Assembly (NCBI GenBank): GCA_017409825.1
Contig: JAFQRZ010000010.1
Location: 1 to 58,169, forward strand
Source: Agathobacter sp.
GTDB taxonomy: Bacteria; Bacillota; Clostridia; Lachnospirales; Lachnospiraceae
DNA: 58,169 bases
Direction of reading: 5' to 3'
Within the stretch, counting starts at the first letter, position 1; the number at the start of each line of letters is the position of its first letter. The notes under the pieces were generated by a model. The model was not told where the DNA came from. It made no database searches and was given only the letters and a program-made list of their open reading frames with translations. This document shows positions 50,524 to 58,169 of this stretch, in pieces. Position numbers and translations under genes: made by a program.

Positions 50524-50742
50524 GTGATAGATTATAGTCCATTTTGGGATACACTAAAAAAATCAAATGAAACTACATATTCATTAATTAATACGCACCA
50601 TATTTCTAGTGCGATTATTGATAAGCTTCGTAAGAATAAACCGATGAATACTACTACACTGAATGATTTGTGTCGTATTTTTAATTGTAAGATAGAAGAT
50701 ATTGTACAGTATGTACCTTCAGACAAAGACCAACCATTATAA
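50524..50742 (+). CDS. Small HTH (Cro/C1-type) regulator
   Basis: This 72-residue protein starts at GTG 50524 (ribosome-binding site AGGAAGGTGG) and reads MIDYSPFWDTLKKSNETTYS, then ISSAIIDKLRKNKPMNTTTL and LCRIFNCKIEDIVQYVPS. This is the compact HTH_26 type that is frequent in Clostridial mobile regions. An ATG 60 bases upstream gives an unlikely extension. It is divergent from the lipoprotein gene and converges on the NACHT gene, so it may control either of them. Confidence 0.88.
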   Translation: MIDYSPFWDTLKKSNETTYSLINTHHISSAIIDKLRKNKPMNTTTLNDLCRIFNCKIEDIVQYVPSDKDQPL

Positions 50743-50743
50743 A

Positions 50744-50775
50744 AAGACATATTAATAATCTCCTTAATATGTCTT
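50744..50775. terminator. Bidirectional terminator between HTH and NACHT genes
   Basis: AAGACATATTAA (50744-50755) and TTAATATGTCTT (50764-50775) form a 12-bp stem with A- and T-rich flanks. Confidence 0.85.
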
Positions 50776-50796
50776 CTTAATTTTAACATCCAGATA

Positions 50797-52665
50797 CTAC
50801 AATTCGTCAATAAAATCACTTGTATCTAATAGTTCTCTTTTTTTATCCTGAGCTTTTAACCACTTTAAAATTGCACTTCTTTTTTTCTTAGTATTTTCGG
50901 CACGTGCTAGAATCCCCCATATTTTTTCCCGTTCTTCCTCTGTAATGTAATTTGCCTCGTCAATCTCTTCGAAAGTTATAAAATGGCTGTTCTTATTAAA
51001 TTTGTCCACTATTCTTTTTAACAATTTAACATCATTTTTTATATAATTTCTTTTTCTCTCATGAGAAACAAAAACAAAAAACAAATCTACTACATTAAAA
51101 TAAATATATTCCCTATCCTTATTACCTATAAGAAATCTAATTGGTATATTATCATTCTGAATTGAGAACTCACTAAATCTTAATTTTAGAAAATCAACCT
51201 CCCAATTATTACTTCTATTTAGTTCTTCTTCGATCACACGTAACCCTTCTTCTAAAGCATTTTCCTCAAAGCGCTTAGGTTCAATTTGTTCAAGCAACTC
51301 ATAGTAGTCATTCTTATTCCAATAACTTTCAGAAGATAACTCTTTCATAAACAATTTTTTTTGTTGTTCATCAGTCAATGAATTTGATGTATAGTATGCG
51401 GCAAAATATGTTTGAAAGGAGCGATGAGAAAATCTATAAACATCCCCCTCTTCTACCAATATACATACCACATCACATAAATCATTTAGATAATCTTTTC
51501 CATTAACGTGTTCTACCCCTATTTTCCTAATAGATCTATTCAAAAAATCAAGTACACTTTTTTTAGAAAACTCATATACCTCTTTAAAGTATGTTTGAAA
51601 ACAAAAATGACAAAGAATCATCTTAAACGTATTTTCATCTATATCTTTACATTTAAATTCTCTTAAAAAATACCCTTTATCATGACTATCATGAGCACAA
51701 TAAATAGCTTCATATGCTTTACTATAAAACTCAGCTAGATGATCTGGAACTGAATTATTTTTCATAAATGTCAAAAACATCATTGATAACAACAATGGAT
51801 TTTCTGCAAAATCTTTATGTTTTTCATATAAACCATCCCTTAACTGATTACAAAACTCTTTCGTTTTCTCGTCTTCTTTCCATATTTTTGACGACAAGAA
51901 TATCGCTTGATCTAAACTAAGAGTCTTAGATTTTACTTCAGTAAATGTTTCTAATGGTGATGTATCTCTTCTAGGGCGAGAAGTAATAATGTATGCATTT
52001 TTAGGATATTTTGAACAAAACTCTTGTATTGCCTCTGCCGTTTTCTTTGCATAATCTTCTTTTATCTCATCAAATCCATCCATTAAAAATAAATATTTTC
52101 CTAATCTTAAACTATATTCAAATTGTTCTTTAGGTAATTCTATATCAAAATCTTTCATAGAATTATATATTAAATTCATAATAGATATATTATCTATTTT
52201 TTGACTACTAACACGCCTTAATTGAAGTAATACTGGAACATATTCCCCACAATTTGCAGTATTTAAGAATAAGTATCTCATTAACATTGATTTACCAATA
52301 CCACCGGTACCTTGAATCAAAATATTATTACTAATTTTTAATAATGAATCTACTGTTTCTGTATCTATTTCCATACTTCCATATTCCAGACCGATCTTTA
52401 CATAAATATTATCATTTCCAATTAAACTTCGTGGCGTGTGACCTGTTGCCAATGTTCTAACTTGATTATATCGAATTGTAGCATTTTCCAAGTAACGTCT
52501 GAACACAGTTCCTAATTGAACTTGTGCACTACTATACGTGTTTTTTACGCCATCTATAATAGCATTTAATGCTCTATTAGCAACGTTTTCTCCCGCTTTT
52601 TTCGCCCCTCCTTCTAATGCAAACTCTGTTATCCCATCATCTTTTTGTAATTCTTGTTCTCCCAT
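50797..52665 (-). CDS. Stand-alone NACHT-type NTPase (candidate defence protein)
   Basis: This 622-residue STAND NTPase has Walker A GTGGIGKSMLMRYL (119-132), Walker B YLFLMDGFDEIKED with the double-acid NACHT form (191-204), the sensor IITSRPRRD (226-234) and the helical SHRSFQTYFAAYY segment (near 420). Residues 1-105 are helical with no known effector fold, and the C-terminal 190 residues are charged and unmatched. There are no repeats such as LRR or TPR. Bacterial NACHT proteins of similar plan protect against phage. The gene is alone, AT-rich, well supplied with a GGAGAAAA ribosome-binding site, and lies in an island beside prfA. Anti-phage activity is inferred. Confidence 0.88.
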   Translation of the reverse strand: MGEQELQKDDGITEFALEGGAKKAGENVANRALNAIIDGVKNTYSSAQVQLGTVFRRYLENATIRYNQVRTLATGHTPRSLIGNDNIYVKIGLEYGSMEIDTETVDSLLKISNNILIQGTGGIGKSMLMRYLFLNTANCGEYVPVLLQLRRVSSQKIDNISIMNLIYNSMKDFDIELPKEQFEYSLRLGKYLFLMDGFDEIKEDYAKKTAEAIQEFCSKYPKNAYIITSRPRRDTSPLETFTEVKSKTLSLDQAIFLSSKIWKEDEKTKEFCNQLRDGLYEKHKDFAENPLLLSMMFLTFMKNNSVPDHLAEFYSKAYEAIYCAHDSHDKGYFLREFKCKDIDENTFKMILCHFCFQTYFKEVYEFSKKSVLDFLNRSIRKIGVEHVNGKDYLNDLCDVVCILVEEGDVYRFSHRSFQTYFAAYYTSNSLTDEQQKKLFMKELSSESYWNKNDYYELLEQIEPKRFEENALEEGLRVIEEELNRSNNWEVDFLKLRFSEFSIQNDNIPIRFLIGNKDREYIYFNVVDLFFVFVSHERKRNYIKNDVKLLKRIVDKFNKNSHFITFEEIDEANYITEEEREKIWGILARAENTKKKRSAILKWLKAQDKKRELLDTSDFIDEL

Positions 52666-52718
52666 ATGTTTTCTCCTTTGTTTTTTTCTATATTATACAT
52701 TAAATTAAAATCAAACAC

Positions 52719-52734
52719 CTACCATATATGGTAG
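52719..52734. promoter_or_regulatory. Perfect palindrome at the NACHT promoter
   Basis: CTACCATATATGGTAG is a perfect 16-bp palindrome about 55-70 bp before the NACHT start. A minus-strand TATAAT lies about 20 bp closer to the gene with no good -35 box, so the palindrome overlaps the place where -35 should be. An operator for a repressor or activator is likely. Confidence 0.65.
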
Positions 52735-52809
52735 TAGCATCTTATTCCAACACGCACCTCGAATCCGCTTCGCTACTTCTCGCTGTTCGCTGAATGCCGA
52801 GTAAACACG

Positions 52810-52855
52810 GACGCTTGTATCGCAGCAGACCAGGCGAAGGAGTTGGGAAATATAC
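52810..52855 (+). repeat. Inverted copy of the prfA 3' end
   Basis: These 46 bases are the reverse complement of prfA positions 53036-53081, matching at 43 of 46. The copy lies 170 bp downstream of the prfA stop codon, so a prfA transcript that reached it could fold back on its own coding end. The rest of 52735-52809 is unremarkable apart from a locally higher GC content. Confidence 0.9.
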
Positions 52856-52881
52856 ATATACGAGTAAATACGCATGAAAAT

Positions 52882-52915
52882 ATATCTGCGTTGCAGATAT
52901 GGTTGCCTTGCAACC
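52882..52915. other. Two adjacent perfect hairpins
   Basis: ATATCTGC-gtt-GCAGATAT (52882-52900) is followed directly by GGTTGC-ctt-GCAACC (52901-52915). They lie between the inverted prfA copy and the prfA terminator. Role unknown. Confidence 0.7.
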
Positions 52916-52924
52916 TACGAAATC

Positions 52925-52975
52925 AAAAAGAACACTGCTTATCCAAATAAATTTGGAACACAGTGTTCTTTCTGC
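52925..52975 (-). terminator. Terminator after prfA
   Basis: AAGAACACTG (52929-52938) pairs with CAGTGTTCTT (52961-52970), with an inner TCCAAAT/ATTTGGA stem, and T-rich sequence follows on the minus strand. Confidence 0.85.
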
Positions 52976-53024
52976 TTTCTATTTTCATGCTCAATCTACT
53001 AAGCACTAAATTTTTCTACTAATC

Positions 53025-54098
53025 TTACTCTTCCTGCATATTTGCCAACTTCTTCGCCTGGTCTGCTGCGATACAAGCGTCGATGATTTCCTGGATGTCT
53101 CCGTTCATAATCTTATCCAACTTATAAAGTGTCAAGTTGATACGATGGTCTGTACAACGCCCCTGTGGGAAATTGTAGGTACGGATTTTTTCAGAACGGT
53201 CACCAGTACCGATTTGGCTACGACGGGCTGCCGATTCCGCATCCTGCTGTTTCTGAAGCTCTAAGTCGTAGAGCTTTGCACGAAGGAGTGCAAATGCTTT
53301 TTCTTTGTTCTGAAGCTGTGACTTTTCAGTCTGGCTGTAGATGACGATACCTGTTGGGTAGTGTGTCAAACGTACTGCGGAGTCCGTGGTATTAACGCAC
53401 TGTCCACCGTTACCAGACGCACGCATTACGTCGATACGGATATCTTTTTCATCAATCTGAACGTCTACTTCTTCTGCTTCTGGCATAACCGCTACCGTAA
53501 TGGTAGAAGTATGGATACGGCCTGCGGATTCAGTTGCTGGCACACGCTGTACACGGTGTACGCCGGATTCGTATTTCATCTTAGAATATGCACCCTGTCC
53601 AGAAATCATGAAGTTTACACTCTTCATACCACCGATACCGATGTCGTCTACTTCAAGAGTTTCTACTTTCCAACGCTGGCTTTCTGCGTAGTGGATATAC
53701 ATACGATATACTTCTGCTGCAAAAAGAGCAGATTCATCACCACCTGCACCGGCACGAATTTCTACGATAACGTTCTTGTCATCGTTAGGGTCTTTTGGAA
53801 GAAGTAAAATCTTGAGTTCTGTTTCAAGTTCTTCTACACGTTTCTTCGAATCATTCAATTCTTCTTTTGCAAGCTCTCGCATTTCTTCGTCTGATTCTAA
53901 CTCTAACATCTCAAGAGCATCTTCGATATTCTGCTTACTCTGCTTGTATTCCTTGTAAGCATCTACGATTGGAGCCAAGTCGCTCTGCTCTTTCATAAGC
54001 TTGCGAAAACGATTCGAATCGTTTGCCACGTCTGGCTCACTTAATGTATTCATTAATTCTTCATAATGATGAAGTAAGTCTTCTAATTTATCAAACAT
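53025..54098 (-). CDS. prfA: Peptide chain release factor 1
   Basis: This 357-residue protein is RF1, which terminates translation at UAA and UAG. It has the codon-recognition motif PAT in [14 protein letters not shown] and the catalytic GGQ in [15 protein letters not shown] (near 228), where the glutamine is methylated by PrmC, encoded just upstream. It is the last gene of the rho-rpmE-DUF1385-prmC-prfA group. The C-terminal coding bases (53036-53081) are present again in inverted orientation at 52810-52855. Confidence 0.98.
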   Translation of the reverse strand: MFDKLEDLLHHYEELMNTLSEPDVANDSNRFRKLMKEQSDLAPIVDAYKEYKQSKQNIEDALEMLELESDEEMRELAKEELNDSKKRVEELETELKILLLPKDPNDDKNVIVEIRAGAGGDESALFAAEVYRMYIHYAESQRWKVETLEVDDIGIGGMKSVNFMISGQGAYSKMKYESGVHRVQRVPATESAGRIHTSTITVAVMPEAEEVDVQIDEKDIRIDVMRASGNGGQCVNTTDSAVRLTHYPTGIVIYSQTEKSQLQNKEKAFALLRAKLYDLELQKQQDAESAARRSQIGTGDRSEKIRTYNFPQGRCTDHRINLTLYKLDKIMNGDIQEIIDACIAADQAKKLANMQEE

Positions 54099-54172
54099 AA
54101 TTTAATCTCCTCTATTAAACAAACGTCTTTATATTTTTACCAAATTATCCTCATAAAATCAACATAAAAACG

Positions 54173-55000
54173 CTACAAACCACCAATCACAACGCGATCG
54201 TTACCAGCTAAATCTTTCACCACACGCACATTTTGATAGCCTGCCTCTTTCATAAGGCTTGATACCGCTTCCCCTTGGTCATGTCCGATTTCAAATAATA
54301 ACATCCCATTAGGATTTAGATACTCGGAAGCAGCTTCTACAATTCGGCGATAGAAATGCAAACCATCTTCTTTACCATCTAGTGCCTGCATTGGCTCAAA
54401 TAGTGCCACCTCCGGCATCAATTCGCCGATAACATCCGTAGGAATATAAGGTGGATTTGATACGATGACATCAAAGGTGTCTGTCACATCTTCAAACAAG
54501 TCGCTACGTTCGAAGGTTGCTGTAACATTGTTTAATTTCGCATTTTCCTTCGCCACGTTGATGGCCTGCTTGGAAATGTCATATCCAAAACCTTCTACAT
54601 CTACGATATTCTTCAGAATACTGATAAGAATACACCCCGAACCTGTACACATATCCAGTACCTTCATGCCCGGACGAATCACTTTCAACGCTTCTTCTAC
54701 AAGTGTTTCAGTATCCTGTCTCGGAATCAAAACCGAATCATTTACACGGAACGGAATTCCCATAAATTCCTGCTCACCTGTAATGTACTGCAAAGGAACA
54801 TGCTCTGCACGCTTGCTTAAAACACTCTCATACTCTGCCACCTGTTCTACGTCCATTTCTTCGTCCATGTGAACATAATAAAAGGTATGGTCAATTTTGC
54901 AAACATAGGTCAAAAGAAGCCATGCGTCGTTTCTGGCGTCTACAATACCTGCATTATTCAGTTGTCTTTCGCCATAACTTATCGCTTCTCGAAATGTCAT
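54173..55000 (-). CDS. prmC: Release factor glutamine methyltransferase
   Basis: This 275-residue protein methylates the GGQ glutamine of RF1 and RF2. It has the helical N-terminal domain, the cofactor loop VLDMCTGSGCILISI and the substrate motif VIVSNPPYIPTD. The ATG at 55000 overlaps the DUF1385 stop (ATGA), a typical coupled start; the frame is open for ten more codons but these lie inside the upstream gene. It is followed by prfA, its target, after 74 bp. Confidence 0.96.
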   Translation of the reverse strand: MTFREAISYGERQLNNAGIVDARNDAWLLLTYVCKIDHTFYYVHMDEEMDVEQVAEYESVLSKRAEHVPLQYITGEQEFMGIPFRVNDSVLIPRQDTETLVEEALKVIRPGMKVLDMCTGSGCILISILKNIVDVEGFGYDISKQAINVAKENAKLNNVTATFERSDLFEDVTDTFDVIVSNPPYIPTDVIGELMPEVALFEPMQALDGKEDGLHFYRRIVEAASEYLNPNGMLLFEIGHDQGEAVSSLMKEAGYQNVRVVKDLAGNDRVVIGGL

Positions 55001-55890
55001 ACTAAATTTTCCTCTTGCCATTTTTTCCAATCGAATACGGCTTCTACCGAAGCAATACCGACTTCAATCATATCATCTTCTGGCTCTAACGTGGTAATGC
55101 GCTGCATCAAAAGCCCTGGAGCACTGATGGCATTTACCAACCAATTGTCATATCTGCCTGCTAAACGGATAAATTCATACGATACTCCTGCAATGACTGG
55201 AATCAACAGTAATCGTACCACTAATTTTAAGATACCAGATTCTACCTGAATAAACATAAAGAATACGATACTAATAAGGATGACCAAGAATAAAAAGCTG
55301 GTTCCACAACGTTTGTGCTCCTTGGAGCTCTTTCTTACATTCTCTACATTTAATTCCAACCCTTGCTCAATGCAATTGATGCATTTATGTTCCGCACCAT
55401 GATACATATAGGTACGTTTGATTTCTGGCATCAATGCTACCAAACTGACATATCCGATAAAAATTGCCAGTCGTACAATTCCTTCTAATAATGTTATCAC
55501 AAAATGAGACTGAATGAAACTCTGAAAAACCAAAGAAATCAAATATGGAAGCACGAAAAAGATACCAACTGCCATCACAACAGCAAGTGCTACTGTCACA
55601 CCCATCATAGCTTTCTCTTTTTCCACATCGAGCTCTTCCTCTTCATCCTCCACAAATTCTGCTGAATGAAGCAAAGAGGTCATCCCTAAATACAGAGAAT
55701 CTACAAAGTTAAATACCCCTCTTACAAATGGAATTTTTTTCAATTTTTCATTTTTTACAAAACCTTTGTAATCAAAGACCTGTACATCTATTTCTTTATC
55801 TGGCTTACGTACTGCTATGGCGTATTTATCTGCATTTCGCATCATAATACCTTCCATAACCGCCTGTCCACCAACACCTGAATATTTCAT
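54997..55890 (-). CDS. DUF1385 membrane protein
   Basis: This 297-residue protein starts with the family hallmark GVGGQAVMEGIMMRNADKYAIAVRK. It has about four membrane segments, among them VTVALAVVMAVGIFFVLPYL and FLFLVILISIVFFMFI, and a loop MYHGAEHKCINCIEQG with a conserved His/Cys set that may bind metal. The DUF1385 (YqhQ) family is linked to prmC-prfA in many Firmicutes, but its function is not established. It follows the rpmE terminator. Confidence 0.93.
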   Translation of the reverse strand: MKYSGVGGQAVMEGIMMRNADKYAIAVRKPDKEIDVQVFDYKGFVKNEKLKKIPFVRGVFNFVDSLYLGMTSLLHSAEFVEDEEEELDVEKEKAMMGVTVALAVVMAVGIFFVLPYLISLVFQSFIQSHFVITLLEGIVRLAIFIGYVSLVALMPEIKRTYMYHGAEHKCINCIEQGLELNVENVRKSSKEHKRCGTSFLFLVILISIVFFMFIQVESGILKLVVRLLLIPVIAGVSYEFIRLAGRYDNWLVNAISAPGLLMQRITTLEPEDDMIEVGIASVEAVFDWKKWQEENLV

Positions 55891-55905
55891 GCTAGAACCT
55901 CACTG

Positions 55906-55941
55906 AAAAAGAAAAGGTTGAGATTCTGCAACCTCAACCTT
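55906..55941 (-). terminator. Terminator after rpmE
   Basis: AAGGTTGAG (55914-55922) pairs with CTCAACCTT (55933-55941) with T-rich sequence on the minus side. Confidence 0.88.
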
Positions 55942-55953
55942 CTTAAACACTTT

Positions 55954-56163
55954 TTATTTCATGCCGTATTTCTTATTGAACTGTTCAATACGTCCACGAG
56001 CCTGAGCAGCTTTCTGCTGACCTGTGTAGAATGGATGACATTTAGAACAGATTTCTACGTGGATTTCTTTCTTTGTAGAACCTGTAACGAATGTATTTCC
56101 ACAGTTACAAGTAACAGTTGCCTGATAATAATCTGGATGGATTCCTTCTCTCATGATTTTCAC
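55954..56163 (-). CDS. rpmE: 50S ribosomal protein L31
   Basis: This 69-residue protein is L31 of the zinc-binding type, with CNCG (19-22) and CSKC (near 37-40) as ligands. It starts [19 protein letters not shown]. It is transcribed from its own promoter with a ~120-nt leader and ends at a strong terminator, so it is separate from rho although the two are neighbours in the conserved order. Confidence 0.97.
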   Translation of the reverse strand: MKIMREGIHPDYYQATVTCNCGNTFVTGSTKKEIHVEICSKCHPFYTGQQKAAQARGRIEQFNKKYGMK

Positions 56164-56321
56164 CTCTTTAATAATCTTATCGTTTACAGTTTCTGCACAT
56201 CTCTTTACACCCGTATACCCGATCCGTATATGATGCTTATTCCAAGAGACGACACGTTCTCGTCCGTTTACATCCCGATAAACAGCTCATTAACTATAAC
56301 ATAGAACTATATAGAATGCAA
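56164..56321 (-). promoter_or_regulatory. rpmE promoter and structured leader (L31 leader candidate)
   Basis: On the minus strand TTGCAT (56316-56321) and TATAGT (56293-56298) are 17 bp apart. The ~120-nt leader has several possible stems, for example GACGA with TCGTC and ATAC with GTAT around cggatcgg, with higher GC than its surroundings. L31 leader RNAs that may bind L31 have been described in Firmicutes; position and length fit, but I could not confirm the motif. Confidence 0.5.
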
Positions 56322-56361
56322 GACTTATTTTATATATTTTCATACATTTTCGCAAAATCTC

Positions 56362-57726
56362 TTAGAACAACCGTGTTTTACGCATTTGGTCACAGAATTC
56401 ACGATTATTCTTGGTATGTGCGAACATATTCAAAATATTTTCTACTGCTTCTTCTGCTTTTAAACCATTGAATGCTTTACGCATCACATCCATAGCTGCC
56501 ATTTCCTCTGCATCCAAAAGCAGGTCATCACGACGAGTACCTGATTTCACGATGTCGATAGCTGGAAAAATACGTTTTTCAGATAACTTGCGGTCAAGCA
56601 CAAGCTCCATATTACCCGTACCTTTAAATTCTTCGAATACTACATCGTCCATCTTGCTACCAGTATCAACAAGTGCTGTTGCAAGAACTGTAAGGCTTCC
56701 GCCTTCCCTCATATTACGTGCAGCACCAAAGAAACGCTTTGGCATATGAAGGGCTGCTGGATCGAGACCACCAGAAAGGGTACGTCCACTTGGTGGAACT
56801 GTAAGGTTGTAAGCTCTTGCAAGACGAGTGATACTGTCAAGAAGAATCATTACATCCTTCTTGTGCTCTACAAGACGTTTCGCACGTTCAATAACCATTT
56901 CCGATACACGTTTATGGTGTTCTGGCAATTCATCAAAGGTAGAATGGATTACTTCTACATTAGTTCCCTTTACAGATTCTTTAATATCCGTTACTTCTTC
57001 TGGTCTTTCATCAATCAAAAGAATAATCAGATGCATTTCTGGATTGTTCTGTGTAACTGAATTGGCGATTTCTTTTAATAATGTGGTCTTACCTGCTTTT
57101 GGCTGGGAAACGATCATACCACGCTGTCCCTTACCTACTGGAGAAACCAAATCTACCACACGCATCGCTACACTTGCACCTGGTCGATCCAAATGAATGC
57201 GCTGATTAGGGAAAATTGGCGTCAAATCTTCGAAGTTCGGTCTTCTAGGAATTTCTTCTGGTTTATAGCCATTTACACTGCTTACATACAGAAGTGCTGC
57301 GAATTTTTCACCCTGATTCTTAATACGGATACCACCACGAACCATATCGCCTGTTTTCAAATTCCAACGACGAATCTGAGCTGGTGATACGTAGATATCA
57401 TTTTCTCCAGGCAGGAAGTTCTCGCAACGGATAAATCCGAAACCATCTGCCATAACTTCTAAGATACCATCTGCTGTCTGTCCACTGTCCAAACTTGCCG
57501 TATCTTCACGAACGGCCTCAGGCTGCCCATTTTCTTTATTGGTTGTATAGACTACAATTTTCTTCTCTGGCTGTGCTGGTGCATCTTTTGCTTTGTCTTT
57601 TTCATCCTCTGCAAGCATCAATTCTACGACCTGTTCTTTTTTCAAGCCAGTTAACCCCTTGATACCACGAGCCTTCGCTAAATCTTTTAAAACGGTCAAA
57701 GAAAGACTTTCATATTTTTCTCTCAT
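56362..57726 (-). CDS. rho: Transcription termination factor Rho
   Basis: This 454-residue protein has the Rho N-terminal helical domain ([19 protein letters not shown], 9-27), a charged linker rich in Ala/Lys/Glu (about 35-85), the cold-shock RNA-binding domain ([20 protein letters not shown]), and the hexameric ATPase. The ATPase carries Walker [19 protein letters not shown] (near 205-222), [13 protein letters not shown], and the Q/R-loops. The linker between the first two domains is typical for Clostridia. It leads the conserved rho-rpmE-DUF1385-prmC-prfA order. Confidence 0.98.
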   Translation of the reverse strand: MREKYESLSLTVLKDLAKARGIKGLTGLKKEQVVELMLAEDEKDKAKDAPAQPEKKIVVYTTNKENGQPEAVREDTASLDSGQTADGILEVMADGFGFIRCENFLPGENDIYVSPAQIRRWNLKTGDMVRGGIRIKNQGEKFAALLYVSSVNGYKPEEIPRRPNFEDLTPIFPNQRIHLDRPGASVAMRVVDLVSPVGKGQRGMIVSQPKAGKTTLLKEIANSVTQNNPEMHLIILLIDERPEEVTDIKESVKGTNVEVIHSTFDELPEHHKRVSEMVIERAKRLVEHKKDVMILLDSITRLARAYNLTVPPSGRTLSGGLDPAALHMPKRFFGAARNMREGGSLTVLATALVDTGSKMDDVVFEEFKGTGNMELVLDRKLSEKRIFPAIDIVKSGTRRDDLLLDAEEMAAMDVMRKAFNGLKAEEAVENILNMFAHTKNNREFCDQMRKTRLF

Positions 57727-57858
57727 AAATTCTCCTATTCAAATACACTTTTCTGGGATATTCGCCCGAAACGACAATTGATATTTTCGATAGCCCTATT
57801 ATACCTTGCTTTCTCCCAAAAAGAAAGCCCTTTTTATTCCGCAGGCGTGATTTTCTAC

Positions 57859-58063
57859 AAATTCCGATTTGCCGTCGCCTTTTCTTGGAATTCGAAATAA
57901 AATATGTCGCTGTATCTTCTATGGAATTTCTCTCGGTTAAGTAAAACGCGTATTTTCTAAGAAACACACTGTGGGCTTCTGTGATTTATTCTGGCTGTCA
58001 AAAGTTTTACACTCTGCACCACTTTGTGCGTGTGCATAAAGACACCATTGCGAGGATTTCGTC
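57859..58063 (-). repeat. Degenerate interspersed repeat, right copy (inverted)
   Basis: The reverse complement of this region aligns with 106-292. The 57859-57968 part is the best conserved, and the rest aligns more loosely. Relative to this repeat the hairpin at 58096 has the opposite orientation compared with the left copy. The 57727-57858 stretch contains a minus-strand TATAAT near 57798-57803 that may serve rho, with no clear -35. Confidence 0.6.
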
Positions 58064-58095
58064 GTTTCTCTTATGTGGGCAGGATTATAAAATGT

Positions 58096-58155
58096 CATGA
58101 GCCATGCAAACTGTTTGACGCACCGTTCTTGTGCGGAGTTTTTGCATGGCTCATG
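58096..58155. repeat. Hairpin repeat, right copy
   Basis: CATGAGCCATGCAAA (58096-58110) and TTTGCATGGCTCATG (58141-58155) form a perfect 15-bp stem around a 30-nt loop that matches the loop at 11-40 at 27 of 30 positions. The three loop differences lie in its central part; the flanking CTGTTTGACGCAC and GTGCGGAGTT are unchanged. Confidence 0.85.
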
Positions 58156-58169
58156 TAATATCACCTTTA

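Noticed and set aside
52810-53081. prfA end duplication as an integrase attachment pair
   Set aside because: Attachment sites made by integration are direct repeats. These copies are inverted, and no integrase gene is present.
57710-58164. Minus-strand frames over the right-end repeat
   Set aside because: They run through the repeat and the rho promoter region, share no coding similarity with the left copy and look like chance frames.

Overview
The window looks like a chromosomal segment of a low-GC anaerobic Bacillota, most likely a member of the Lachnospiraceae (Clostridia). The reasons are the Firmicutes-type housekeeping order (ylxM-ffh-rpsP-khpA, rimM-trmD-rplS, plsX-acpP-rnc-smc-ftsY, ackA-DUF177-rpmF, rho-rpmE-DUF1385-prmC-prfA), zinc-binding L31 and L32, Gram-positive-type lipoproteins, and an alginate-type O-acetylation operon of a kind common in that family. 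Genus assignment is inference and was not tested. Almost all genes lie on the minus strand. I saw no tRNA, rRNA, CRISPR array, transposase or integrase.

Layout: (1) 0-3 kb: rplS, a TrmD fused to an acetyltransferase domain, and rimM. (2) 3-11 kb: accessory genes that separate rimM from khpA: a BlaI/M56 sensor pair with two matching palindromic operators, a two-gene ABC exporter, a Nudix hydrolase, an FMN-reductase-like protein, a cytidine deaminase broken by one amber codon, and a ~400-bp long inverted repeat. (3) 11-22 kb: khpA, rpsP, ffh, ylxM, a lipoprotein, ilvA, ftsY, smc, rnc, acpP, plsX. (4) 22-26.7 kb: a plus-strand four-gene envelope O-acetylation operon (SGNH lipoprotein, DUF4358, MBOAT, DHHW-SGNH fusion) between plsX and rpmF. 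(5) 26.7-31.2 kb: rpmF, DUF177, ackA, tmcAL, aroB. (6) 31.2-40.5 kb: an EAL protein, an RNase H, a sugar-binding-domain GGDEF protein, a GH2 glycosidase with its own promoter/operator, a PfkB kinase and an acetyltransferase. (7) 40.6-47.1 kb: two small XRE regulators, YitT, MATE, amidohydrolase, flavodoxin, a kinase-like protein, dCMP deaminase and a cupin. (8) 47.2-53 kb: an AT-rich accessory island with small hypotheticals, DUF3795, a type I toxin-antitoxin locus too small for ordinary gene calling, a repeat-containing lipoprotein, an HTH regulator and a NACHT NTPase. (9) 53-57.7 kb: prfA, prmC, DUF1385, rpmE, rho.

The most notable points are these. The toxin-antitoxin locus at 48977-49279 has convergent transcripts that start with nearly the same leader, because the locus is flanked by an inverted repeat, and the toxin ribosome-binding site is locked in a 10-bp hairpin. 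The two ends of the window carry a hairpin with a near-identical 30-nt loop but unrelated, perfectly paired stems (covariation), next to a degenerate inverted repeat. The stand-alone NACHT gene has a perfect palindrome at its promoter. Inverted copies of sequence lie just beyond the 3' ends of khpA and prfA.
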